DNA of 8,791 nucleotides from an uncultured beta proteobacterium (GTDB lineage: Bacteria > Pseudomonadota > Gammaproteobacteria > Burkholderiales > Burkholderiaceae_C), in the NCBI GenBank assembly GCA_903859265.1, contig CAIOLZ010000302.1:1-8791 (forward strand), read 5' to 3'. Position 1 is the stretch's first letter; each line of letters starts with the position of its first letter. Both the position numbers and the translations under genes were made by a program. This document shows positions 1 through 6,706 of the stretch, in pieces. The notes beneath the pieces are model-generated. The model was not told the origin of the DNA and searched no databases. It was given only the letters and a program-made list of their open reading frames with translations.

Positions 1-2345
1 GCATTGCATTCGATGACGTCCACCAGCCGGTCTACCAGAAGCGCAATATTCTGATGCGCTCCCCGGAGAATGATCGCTACCGCTTTGGATACGTCGCTAA
101 TCGGGTCCTGGCCGGTTAGCTTGCAACTGTCGTAAGTGGGGAGAACCGCCAACTGACCGGCGCTGGCGTACTTCATAAGCCCCAAGGAGTCCGAAGCCGC
201 AGCCGGCGCGGTCAGGTCGGTTGTTGACACCGCCTCCACCACATGCGCGCTGGACAATGCAAATAGCATGCGTCCACACTGAACGATCCCGTACTGCTGT
301 GTCGCTGCATTGCGATGGATGGACGGTCGGGGAAGCGTATGCCCTTGAGGGGGAGCCGGGCTTGGCTCAACAGCCGTTAACAGCACCGAGCGCACGGGGT
401 CCCGGTACCCGTCGCTGACCTTGAATTCCCGGTAGCCTTTGCTTTGCGCCAGGCCCGCCAGGTAGGTCTGTCCGTTCCACTGCAAAAGCGGCTCGATTCC
501 AGAATTGTTCTCTGACTGTCCCAGCTTCGCGGCGAATTCCGGTATGTCACCGACCGCGACTGCACCGTCAGTACTCGCCAATACTTTACCGTCTTCCGCC
601 ATGAAAAAACCGAGGGTTGCAGCACCCACTGGCAGAGAATCCTGCAGCATGGCCTGGAGTTCCGCGCGGCAATTAAAAGCCAGTGCGATCCCGCCCAGCG
701 CAACGGTCTGACCAGCGTTGTAAATAGGCGCGCAATAGAGATAAGTGGCATCCCCGTCAGCCAGCGCATGCGGTTCCATGCCCGACACGGTATAGGCCTG
801 AGTGCCCCTCAAGGACAGCGTGCCTTGCAGCAACGCAGGCGGGATTACTGCAGCAGGCGACAGTGTTTGTGCATCTTTGGAGACGGCCACAATGCGCCCC
901 TGACGGTCAAACAGCGCCACACGTTGGTACACCGTGTAGAGACTGTTGAGGTGCGCCAATATTTCAGCAGCGCGCTGACTGGCAAGAGCCGAGGGCTCGC
1001 GCTCCAGCGTGTCGAGGATCTCCGCAAACTCTTCAGATAGGGCCCACCAGCGGCAGTCGTTCGCGCGCTCGTAAAGGTTGCGATCCATGATATCGACGGC
1101 CAGCGCAGCGTGTGAAGCCAGTTCCGTGCGGCGGCCCGCCATGAGCAGTTGCTTGAGTTCCAGAATCGCGCCATCAAACGCTGATATCGTCAGGAAACTG
1201 GTGCGTCCGATTTCGGCAAACACGGGCCCCAAGGCAGAAGCCGAGCGGCTACCGGAGTCTTGCAACTTGCCGTTCCAGATCACGCGGTTGAGGTCTTTTT
1301 CGATCGCCCGGGCGCGTGCAATGATGTCCTGCAGTTGGGGGTTGTCGAGTTCAATCTCGATCTCACTTGCCCGCGGTGCACCTGATTCAAGGGCTGCCGA
1401 CGTACTGAACGCTGCGTCCAGCGGCACCAGGGCAAGCGCTGTCCACCCCGGACCGGCATAGCCTTGGTAACCCCGCGTCGTGCAGTGGGCAAAAAGGTAT
1501 TTGATACCAAGGATGGTGCAGGTCGGGGGCTGGTCCGAAGGTGTGGTCGGCAAATCGATGGATTCGCCAGACTTGAACCCTTGCGTGACGTCGCTGCTTG
1601 CCACTACCCGCGCGCGGTCATCAACGAGCAGGATGACGGCGTTGTCGCGATGCAGGGCTTTAAAAATGGAGTGCAGTTCGGATTGCAAATCGAATTTCAG
1701 TACCACCGCACCGCATACATCGCCCGATGGGGCGACGATGCTGTTTGCGTACAAAAGTACATCGCCCGCACCATTAAAAAATCCGCTGGAGCCGAACACT
1801 TCGACATAACCACTGTTGGACATGGTACGTGCCCACCACGCTGGCGCATGAACTGTTGTTGCCCGTCTTGGCTGAAGTGACACCAAGGGCTGCGCAAACT
1901 TGTCCAATACCAATATGTCGTCGTACACCGTGTATTTGTTGCGGTATTGCGCCAGCCTTGCGCGCATTTCGGAGGGGTCTGTAGCTTCAGGTGCCAACAC
2001 GTAATCGACCAGCGGACCATCGGTCGCAATAAATCCGACATCGGCAGTGCGTTCAAACAGGTTGCGCACCAAAATATCGATCGCAACCTGTGCCTGGGAC
2101 GCCAGATCGCGCTGGCAATTCACGATGTGGGTCTGCGCGATTTGTTCCACCATCTCGCTGGCCAGTCGGCTAAAGGCCGACCGCGTGTGCTCCAGCGTTG
2201 CGATGAATCCTGTCGACTCCGGCGGGCTCACCACGCGGGCGGTGGTCTCAATGACTTTCCAGCTGAGGTCCAACCGTTTGAGTGACTTTTGCAGCTTTTG
2301 AAGCGACTGCATGCGCGGAGCAACAATGGAGGTGGCGAGGGACAT
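1..2345 (-). CDS. Chemosensory protein: two Cache-like sensor modules plus CheW-like domain (partial, C-terminus off window)
   Basis: Reading the complement from the ATG at 2345 gives 781 codons without a stop, running off the left edge. An in-frame TAA at 2358-2360 just upstream makes this ATG the first possible one; no strong ribosome binding site precedes it. Residues about 85-310 and 411-660 are diverged copies of one module: RNLFERTADVGF (94-105) matches RNLYERANDCRW (422-433), YTVYDDILVLD (138-148) matches YTVYQRVALFD (470-480), and GYQGY (292-296) matches GYREF (637-641). This layout resembles Cache/PAS-type ligand sensors. From about 683 on, the sequence resembles CheW (YGIVQCGRMLFAL near the start, IALLVDRLVDVIE near the edge), the domain that docks to CheA and receptors. 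I see no signal peptide, membrane helix, HAMP or methyl-accepting coiled coil, so it is probably cytoplasmic. Inferred role: a sensory adaptor feeding a CheA-type pathway. Ligand unknown. Confidence 0.85.
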   Translation of the reverse strand, partial: MSLATSIVAPRMQSLQKLQKSLKRLDLSWKVIETTARVVSPPESTGFIATLEHTRSAFSRLASEMVEQIAQTHIVNCQRDLASQAQVAIDILVRNLFERTADVGFIATDGPLVDYVLAPEATDPSEMRARLAQYRNKYTVYDDILVLDKFAQPLVSLQPRRATTVHAPAWWARTMSNSGYVEVFGSSGFFNGAGDVLLYANSIVAPSGDVCGAVVLKFDLQSELHSIFKALHRDNAVILLVDDRARVVASSDVTQGFKSGESIDLPTTPSDQPPTCTILGIKYLFAHCTTRGYQGYAGPGWTALALVPLDAAFSTSAALESGAPRASEIEIELDNPQLQDIIARARAIEKDLNRVIWNGKLQDSGSRSASALGPVFAEIGRTSFLTISAFDGAILELKQLLMAGRRTELASHAALAVDIMDRNLYERANDCRWWALSEEFAEILDTLEREPSALASQRAAEILAHLNSLYTVYQRVALFDRQGRIVAVSKDAQTLSPAAVIPPALLQGTLSLRGTQAYTVSGMEPHALADGDATYLYCAPIYNAGQTVALGGIALAFNCRAELQAMLQDSLPVGAATLGFFMAEDGKVLASTDGAVAVGDIPEFAAKLGQSENNSGIEPLLQWNGQTYLAGLAQSKGYREFKVSDGYRDPVRSVLLTAVEPSPAPPQGHTLPRPSIHRNAATQQYGIVQCGRMLFALSSAHVVEAVSTTDLTAPAAASDSLGLMKYASAGQLAVLPTYDSCKLTGQDPISDVSKAVAIILRGAHQNIALLVDRLVDVIECN

Positions 2346-2728
2346 TCTGATAAATTCTTAAAAAGGTCGCATGAGTACATGCAAAAGTCGCACCACATTG
2401 AAGCAAGCGATCAAGTGCCATAGGCAAGATTCGTTATTTGCAAAACCGGCCACAAGGGCTCATGTACACAGCAACATACAAAGTCGCCTTCAGTTGAGCT
2501 GTTTTTGCAGATGAATCCCAACGGCAATCCAAGTTTCAAGCGATTCTGCAGTTTACTTTCGACCTAAAACCAAAGCCTACTGACCAATAAGCTGCGCCCA
2601 GAAAGGAATTGTCAGATGTGGCCGGCTCTGCACGAATCTCACAGGGAGACCATGTATGGGGGAAAATACCCGGCAACTTTCACACTGAACTGCCATTCGA
2701 AAAATGGCGCTAAGGTTCGCTCTTAACC
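2346..2728. other. Divergent intergenic region between the CheW-fusion gene and the glycosyltransferase
   Basis: This 383-nt gap must hold promoters for both flanking genes, but I find no convincing sigma70 or flagellar sigma28 match. On the plus strand TTGTCA at 2609-2614 is a good -35 element, but the hexamer 17 nt later (ACGAAT, 2632-2637) is a poor -10. Small inverted repeats are present: GCATG/CATGC at 2369-2382 and GCCATT/AATGGC at 2692-2708. The heptamer GTACATG (2375-2381) reappears inverted as CATGTAC at 2461-2467. Their roles are unknown. No open frame with coding character is seen. Confidence 0.6.
2692..2708 (+). repeat. Short hairpin upstream of the glycosyltransferase start
   Basis: A perfect 6-bp inverted repeat (GCCATT and AATGGC with a 5-nt loop CGAAA) ends 20 nt before the ATG at 2729. 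It lies just upstream of the weak Shine-Dalgarno AAGG (2712-2715), which is a rather long 13 nt from the ATG. It could be an operator half-site pair or a leader hairpin; the sequence does not tell which, and a 6-bp repeat may be chance. Confidence 0.3.
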
Positions 2729-3802
2729 ATGATTCGTATAGATATCGTTGATGACAATCTCAGAGAGCGTACCGGACACTATTTTGACTTTTGCTTTCAA
2801 ATGGCCCGCGAATTTAAGCAGGCAGGTTTCGATATCCGCGTGTGGGGGGCGAATGACTCATCTGGCGAGGTCGTGCAATACTTTGACCAGTTAGGTGTGG
2901 CGTATTACAAACTGCCCGGGCCACCGTCCTTGGCCTCGCAATGGCACATCGAGGAGCATGCCCGATGCTTGGCAACTGCGCTAGAGGAAACATCAACATC
3001 CGGCCTGGTATTTTTTCCAACGCTGACGGCTGAAAGCCTTTTGGCAGTTTCAATGTTGAGGACGACTCCTCGCACGGTCGGTTTGGTCCATCACGACCCC
3101 TTCTTTGAGCGTCCCGGTACCACCAAAATATGGCGAAATGCTGCCGCTAATCTTTGCAATCGCGATATCACGATTGGTGCTATGGACCCGCTGATAGGTG
3201 GTTTTCTCCAAAGCTACCTCGGGGACTGGCCTGTAATGGATATGCCTATGCCGATTGGCGGTTGTTGTAAATCAGATTACTACGTTAAGCCTCAAACGAT
3301 TGGATTTTTTGGCCATCAACGAGAAGAGCGGGGCGGGTCTCTCATTCCCACGTTGTCACAGTTGCTCTTGCAGGCCGGCTACAAAGTACTGATACATGAC
3401 ACAAGGGGTCAATTCAGAATCGACGGATCATTGCCTGGAGTGCGTCTCGTGAATGGTTATGCAGATGACCTCGGGCAGCTGATGAAAGAGTGCGACATGG
3501 TGGTATGCCCGATGGACCGCAGTCGTTATCTTCATCGAACTTCGGGTATTGCTTGCAACGCGATCGCGAACGGCATTCCACTGGTGCTCCCAGCTGGAAC
3601 TCTAAGCGCCTTCCGGCTGCATGGATTCGGTTCCTCACGTTGTTATGACGAATCCACACCGAACGAAATCATGCAAGCAATCCAAGAGATTGCTGGCGAC
3701 TATGCCCGTCACACCGAATGCGCGCAGCGAGCCGCACGGCAATGGGGCAAAAAACATGGTGTAAAGAATTTATTTGATTTCTGTTGTCGTCTCATTTCGT
3801 GA
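2729..3802 (+). CDS. GT-B-type glycosyltransferase, orphan
   Basis: The 357-residue product has the two-Rossmann-domain layout of GT-B glycosyltransferases. The N-terminal half opens with a beta strand (MIRIDIVDDN), then GHYFDF (16-21), a helix ending in QAGFDIRVWG (31-40), and a GLVHHDPFF segment (118-126) of the kind lining an acceptor cleft. The C-terminal half starts at about 190 with IGFFGHQREERGG (191-203), a typical glycine-rich entry to the nucleotide-sugar domain, followed by CDMVVCPMD (255-263) and TSGIACNAIANGIPLVLPAG (271-290), where GT4-like enzymes bind the donor. The classical EX7E motif is not obvious. No signal peptide or membrane helix is visible, so it is likely cytosolic. 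It stands alone, with no other sugar or polysaccharide gene in the window. Sampled lines run about 42-53% GC, lower than the monooxygenase gene. Donor and acceptor cannot be deduced; surface polysaccharide or protein glycosylation are the obvious options. Confidence 0.75.
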   Translation: MIRIDIVDDNLRERTGHYFDFCFQMAREFKQAGFDIRVWGANDSSGEVVQYFDQLGVAYYKLPGPPSLASQWHIEEHARCLATALEETSTSGLVFFPTLTAESLLAVSMLRTTPRTVGLVHHDPFFERPGTTKIWRNAAANLCNRDITIGAMDPLIGGFLQSYLGDWPVMDMPMPIGGCCKSDYYVKPQTIGFFGHQREERGGSLIPTLSQLLLQAGYKVLIHDTRGQFRIDGSLPGVRLVNGYADDLGQLMKECDMVVCPMDRSRYLHRTSGIACNAIANGIPLVLPAGTLSAFRLHGFGSSRCYDESTPNEIMQAIQEIAGDYARHTECAQRAARQWGKKHGVKNLFDFCCRLIS

Positions 3803-3815
3803 CAGACTGATGTGG

Positions 3816-3846
3816 TTGTCGTGGCGACTCCGTGCTTGCTTATAAA
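3816..3846 (+). promoter_or_regulatory. Possible sigma70 promoter for the small STAS-like gene
   Basis: TATAAA at 3841-3846 matches the -10 consensus at five of six positions. TTGTCG at 3816-3821 matches the -35 consensus at four of six, with a long 19-nt spacer. Transcription would begin near 3853 and give a leader of roughly 138 nt before the ATG at 3991. The local stretch is A/T-rich. This is a by-eye match only. Confidence 0.3.
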
Positions 3847-3959
3847 ATTTGATTTCTTTTCTCCCTATTTTTATGGCTTACGCCCCTTCAATGCACCTCG
3901 GTTTTTACGCCAATTGTTCACAATTTCAGTAAGACTGAATCCGTAATACAACGCAGGCG

Positions 3960-3980
3960 TCCAAAAATTGACTTTTTGGA
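3960..3980 (+). promoter_or_regulatory. Leader hairpin overlapping the Shine-Dalgarno sequence
   Basis: TCCAAAAA (3960-3967) and TTTTTGGA (3973-3980) are perfectly complementary over 8 bp around the 5-nt loop TTGAC. The right arm contains GGA of the GGAG ribosome binding site (3978-3981), which lies 9 nt before the ATG at 3991. Folding would therefore hide most of the binding site. Five of the eight pairs are A-U, so the stem would be weak and could melt easily. Whether it regulates translation is an inference. Confidence 0.45.
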
Positions 3981-3990
3981 GTAATTTCTC

Positions 3991-4449
3991 ATGACCAAAA
4001 ACGTTTATTCCACCGACGGAGTAGAACCCGGCAGGTTCAGACCACATGGGCGAGTCGAGTATGAAGAACAGGGCAACATCCTTTTTACAAAGGCTTGGGG
4101 GCCGTTCAACATTGAGCTCGTGACTGCACTGGAAACGCTGGTCAAGAGCCTTTTCCCGGTGATGACTTCAAAAGGAAAATGGGTAAACATTGCTGTGTTT
4201 GAGGAAAGCGCACTTGCTTCCTATGAAGTTCTTGGGACCCTTAGGGAAATGGCCAAGCTAGTCCTCCAACTGAACATAGCGCCCGCCTGCATTGCATTTG
4301 TGTTTCGTCCAGAGGTTGAAGGAGCTAAATTAATGGCCCCGCTTTTTGAGAAGTACGTTAACGATGGGGGCATACCGTGCAAGACATTCCCAAGTTCAGA
4401 CCTGGCGGAGAAATGGGCCATGTCGTTTATCAGTCAGGCAGTACAGTAA
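3991..4449 (+). CDS. Hypothetical protein, possibly STAS/SpoIIAA-like
   Basis: This is a 152-residue soluble protein with no signal peptide or membrane helix. The ATG is supported by GGAG at 3978-3981, 9 nt upstream. I do not recognise a named family with certainty. The order of predicted elements is: strand GNILFTKAWG (28-37), helix IELVTALETLVKSL (41-54), strand GKWVNIAVF (62-70), helix ASYEVLGTLREMAKLVL (76-92), strand ACIAFVFRP (99-107), helix AKLMAPLFEKYV (112-123), strand PCKTFPS (129-135) and helix DLAEKWAMSFI (137-147). That alternation, and the closing pattern of a strand followed by an acidic helix, resembles SpoIIAA-like/STAS-like proteins. The phosphorylatable serine of anti-sigma antagonists cannot be assigned. 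The gene has its own long leader and lies 188 nt after the glycosyltransferase, so the two may be transcribed separately. Confidence 0.65.
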   Translation: MTKNVYSTDGVEPGRFRPHGRVEYEEQGNILFTKAWGPFNIELVTALETLVKSLFPVMTSKGKWVNIAVFEESALASYEVLGTLREMAKLVLQLNIAPACIAFVFRPEVEGAKLMAPLFEKYVNDGGIPCKTFPSSDLAEKWAMSFISQAVQ

Positions 4450-4733
4450 TCTGAACGGCGGCAATCAGCCCAACCCGGACAACAGACCTGAGATCACATC
4501 GCCAGAAAGCAGCCGTTGGCCTTACCTGATCGGCCGATGCGGTGGCCGACCGAGTTGCAGCGTTAGATAGGAGTCGCAGAGGGCGGCTTTCGGGCTCTCA
4601 AGATTGGATTCTGGCCATCGCAAGCCGCAATGCACCCCGCGTACCGAAATGCATACTCTGACCGATGGCGGCCTGCTGGTTTCTGATGCCGTGAACACCG
4701 GATATTCCGGCGGGCTCTAAGGCGCCAGGTCCA
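4450..4733. other. Convergent intergenic region with nested inverted repeats
   Basis: This 284-nt gap lies between two convergent genes and shows no credible coding sequence. It contains an imperfect long-range inverted repeat (GAAAGCAGCC at 4505-4514 against GGCGGCTTTC at 4582-4591, one mismatch), and inside it TCGGCC (4530-4535) facing GGCCGA (4544-4549). An exact repeat CCGGA-TAT-TCCGG sits at 4698-4710. None is followed by a T-run on either strand, so I cannot name a standard intrinsic terminator for either gene. A pair of integron-like core sites also falls here (see findings). Confidence 0.5.
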
Positions 4734-5534
4734 TCAAGGCTTGACGAACTTCAGTGTCATTCGGTCGCTTTCGCCGATCGCCTGGTACCTGTCGCGATCC
4801 ACATCCTTGTTGACATAGGTCGGCGGTAATGCCCACACGCCGCCAATATGGTCGGCCGTGTCTTTGGGGTTGGCATTGATTTCGGACTGCGCCGAAAGCT
4901 GAAATCCAGCCTCTTTCGCGATCCGGATGACATAGTCCTGATGTACGTAGCCTGTGCTACTGGTCGCGTCCTGCGCGCGATCAGTTGGCAAGCGGTGCTC
5001 GACCACACCGAAAACCCCGCCTTTTTTGAGGCTCCTGTACGCGCTCTCGAACACGCCCCGCACGCCCGCATCGCCATCGACCATCCAGTTGTGCACATTG
5101 CGAAAAGTCAGCACCAGATCGGCGCTGCCGGGAGTTGCGTAATCCAGCTTGGCGGGCGGTGCAAACACGCTCAAGACCACTTTGTCATAGCGCTGCGGAC
5201 TGGCCGCAAGTTTGGCTTGCAGCCGCTCCAGGCTTTTGACGGACTCCGGCTTGGTGGACTGTGGGTCATCGGCAGCCAGAATGAGTTGGCCTTTATCCCG
5301 CAAATAGGGTGCCAGGATTTCGGTGTACCAGCCGCCGCCCGGGCTGAGTTCAATCACCGTGCTGTCCGCGCGGATTCCAAAAAAGGTCAAGGTCTCATAC
5401 GGGTGACGCCAAGCATCACGGGCGGTAAACGCTGGCGTGCGGTCGCTGCTGGCGATGACCTCGCGCAATAACTCGTCCGCCTGTGCTCCCAGAGCCAGCA
5501 GTGCGGTCAACAAAGCGGCAAGCAGAGACTTCAT
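4734..5534 (-). CDS. Signal-peptide-bearing class I SAM-dependent methyltransferase
   Basis: The chosen ATG at 5534 gives 266 residues. It is preceded on its own strand by AAAGGAA about 7 nt away, and it places a clean signal peptide at the N-terminus (MKSLLAALLTALLALGAQA, likely cut after A19). An upstream ATG at 5612 would bury this signal behind 26 uncharacteristic residues and is rejected. The mature part has a Rossmann-type methyltransferase core: motif I reads VIELSPGGGWYTEI (60-73), followed by a strand ending in AADD (87-90), a strand DLVLTFRNVHNWM (139-151), and GGVFGVVEHR (172-181). The ELSPGGGW form of motif I is typical of a group of exported, poorly characterised methyltransferase-like proteins. 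Its substrate is unknown, and export away from cytosolic SAM is puzzling. It is transcribed away from the dioxygenase gene and converges on the small gene to its left. Confidence 0.85.
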   Translation of the reverse strand: MKSLLAALLTALLALGAQADELLREVIASSDRTPAFTARDAWRHPYETLTFFGIRADSTVIELSPGGGWYTEILAPYLRDKGQLILAADDPQSTKPESVKSLERLQAKLAASPQRYDKVVLSVFAPPAKLDYATPGSADLVLTFRNVHNWMVDGDAGVRGVFESAYRSLKKGGVFGVVEHRLPTDRAQDATSSTGYVHQDYVIRIAKEAGFQLSAQSEINANPKDTADHIGGVWALPPTYVNKDVDRDRYQAIGESDRMTLKFVKP

Positions 5535-5551
5535 GAATGTTTCCTTTCCAT

Positions 5552-5566
5552 GGCACGGGCTGTGCC
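5552..5566 (-). repeat. Hairpin in the methyltransferase leader region
   Basis: GGCAC (5552-5556) and GTGCC (5562-5566) pair around a 5-nt loop. An overlapping alternative pairs GGGC (5557-5560) with GCCC (5564-5567). It lies 18-32 nt upstream of the methyltransferase ATG, just beyond the Shine-Dalgarno sequence, so it does not hide the binding site. Function unknown; it may be incidental. Confidence 0.25.
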
Positions 5567-5667
5567 CGGGTGAGTATGTTGTGAGATTGGCGTTGAAAGC
5601 ACTGCCGCTCAATCGAAAAGTGAATAAGCATGCACCAAATCCTTCTTAGCTGCTTGCGGCGCCCTGC

Positions 5668-5696
5668 TTGTAACGTGTCACCATGCCGCCTGTAGT
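5668..5696 (+). promoter_or_regulatory. Possible sigma70 promoter for the dioxygenase gene
   Basis: TTGTAA (5668-5673) and TGTAGT (5691-5696) each match their consensus hexamer at four of six positions, with an ideal 17-nt spacer. Transcription would start near 5703, leaving a very short leader of about 9 nt before the GTG at 5712. That would fit the absence of a strong ribosome binding site there. This is a by-eye match only. Confidence 0.3.
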
Positions 5697-5711
5697 TTTG
5701 AGTACATAGCC

Positions 5712-6569
5712 GTGGCACAACATTTTGAGATACGACCCTTGCCGGGCCCTCTGGGTGCGGAAGTCATCGGGCTGGATTTAACCCGGGAGTTGGATGCGAA
5801 GGATTTCGCAGCGATCCATCGGGCCCACCTGGACCACCATGTGCTGGTGTTTCGCGCACAGCACATTCAGCCGGAGCACCAAATCCGCATCAGCAAGCGC
5901 TTCGGACCTCTGCAGATTCACGTTCTCAAGGATTTTCAGTTGCCGGGCTATCCGGAAATTCTTCGGGTGTCCAACATCAAAGAACACGGCAAACCCATCG
6001 GACTGGGCGATGCTGGTGTGTTCTGGCATTCTGACCTGTCGTATCTGGTGACGCCCAGCCTGGGCTCCATGTTGCACGCACAGGAATTGCCCTCAGTAGG
6101 CGGCGATACGCTATTTGCCAATCAGCACCTCGCATGGGAAACCTTGCCCGAGGAATTGAAAGCACGGGTGGCCGATCTACAGGCTGAGCACAGTTACCTG
6201 ACCCAGTACGAAACCCTGCGTGAGCGCAGCCCGTGGCGGCCCAAGCTTTCGCAGGCGCAAATCGACGCAGTGCCGCCGGTGGCCCATCCGGTAGTGAGGA
6301 CCCACCCCGAAACAGGTCGCAAGGCGCTGTTTGTCAGCGAGCATTTCACATCGCGCATCCTGGGTGTATCGCCCGACGAAAGTGACGCGTTGTTGAAAGT
6401 TCTTTTTGCCCACACCACCAAGTCAGAACTGGTGTATCGGCACCAGTGGCAGGACCATGACATGGTTTTCTGGGACAACCGCTCTGTCACCCATCTGGCA
6501 GCCGGCACGCCTGACCATTTGCGGCGCAAGCTCTACCGCACCACGATTGAAGGCAATGTGCCGTACTAG
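5712..6569 (+). CDS. TauD/TfdA-family Fe(II)/2-oxoglutarate-dependent dioxygenase
   Basis: This 285-residue protein is full length for the family. It begins in the family manner (EIRPLPGPLGAEVIGLDLTR, residues 6-25), which supports the GTG start at 5712 even though the ribosome binding site is weak and no ATG precedes it in frame nearby. The iron-binding triad is visible as H106 and D108 in FWHSDLSY (104-111) and H261 in SVTHLA (258-263). The 2-oxoglutarate ligands are in place: T133 in GGDT, R272 and R276, with the same spacings from the histidines as in Escherichia coli TauD (+27, +11, +15). The enzyme should couple oxidative decarboxylation of 2-oxoglutarate to hydroxylation of a substrate in the cytosol. 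Substrates in this family include taurine, other sulfonates, alkyl sulfates and phenoxyacetates; none can be assigned here, and no transporter or sulfur gene is adjacent. It is divergent to the methyltransferase and ends 138 nt before a rho-independent terminator. Confidence 0.93.
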   Translation: MAQHFEIRPLPGPLGAEVIGLDLTRELDAKDFAAIHRAHLDHHVLVFRAQHIQPEHQIRISKRFGPLQIHVLKDFQLPGYPEILRVSNIKEHGKPIGLGDAGVFWHSDLSYLVTPSLGSMLHAQELPSVGGDTLFANQHLAWETLPEELKARVADLQAEHSYLTQYETLRERSPWRPKLSQAQIDAVPPVAHPVVRTHPETGRKALFVSEHFTSRILGVSPDESDALLKVLFAHTTKSELVYRHQWQDHDMVFWDNRSVTHLAAGTPDHLRRKLYRTTIEGNVPY

Positions 6570-6706
6570 CCTTAACCCAGGCTAAAGCCTGTATCAAAGG
6601 TCGCCCAGGCGTCCAACGCACCCTGGGTGAGTGCGAGCTTGGCATCGGCGGGCGCCAGGGAGTGGAAACTTCTCGCGCGACCAATAAGCACGCGCCAATA
6701 CGCAAC

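Noticed and set aside
221..2301. Several plus-strand open frames of 65-138 codons across the left part of the window
   Set aside because: They are antisense to the continuous 781-codon minus-strand frame, which has recognisable domains and an internal duplication; the plus-strand translations show no family features.
4346..4570. A 74-codon plus-strand open frame overlapping the end of the small STAS-like gene
   Set aside because: It is out of frame with a better-supported gene, has no ribosome binding site that I can see, and extends into structured intergenic sequence.
4698..4710. Inverted repeat CCGGA-TAT-TCCGG as a terminator for the methyltransferase or the small gene
   Set aside because: The stem is only 5 bp and no T-run follows on either strand.
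4649..4720. A 23-codon plus-strand frame starting with ATG and ending at TAA
   Set aside because: Too short, no ribosome binding site and no recognisable product; the frame stays open upstream but reads as random sequence.
4848..5471. A 207-codon plus-strand open frame
   Set aside because: It lies fully antisense to the methyltransferase, whose signal peptide and SAM motif are clear; its translation has no recognisable features.
5535..5612. Longer start (ATG at 5612) for the methyltransferase
   Set aside because: It would place 26 residues without family character before a good signal peptide, while the ATG at 5534 has a good ribosome binding site.
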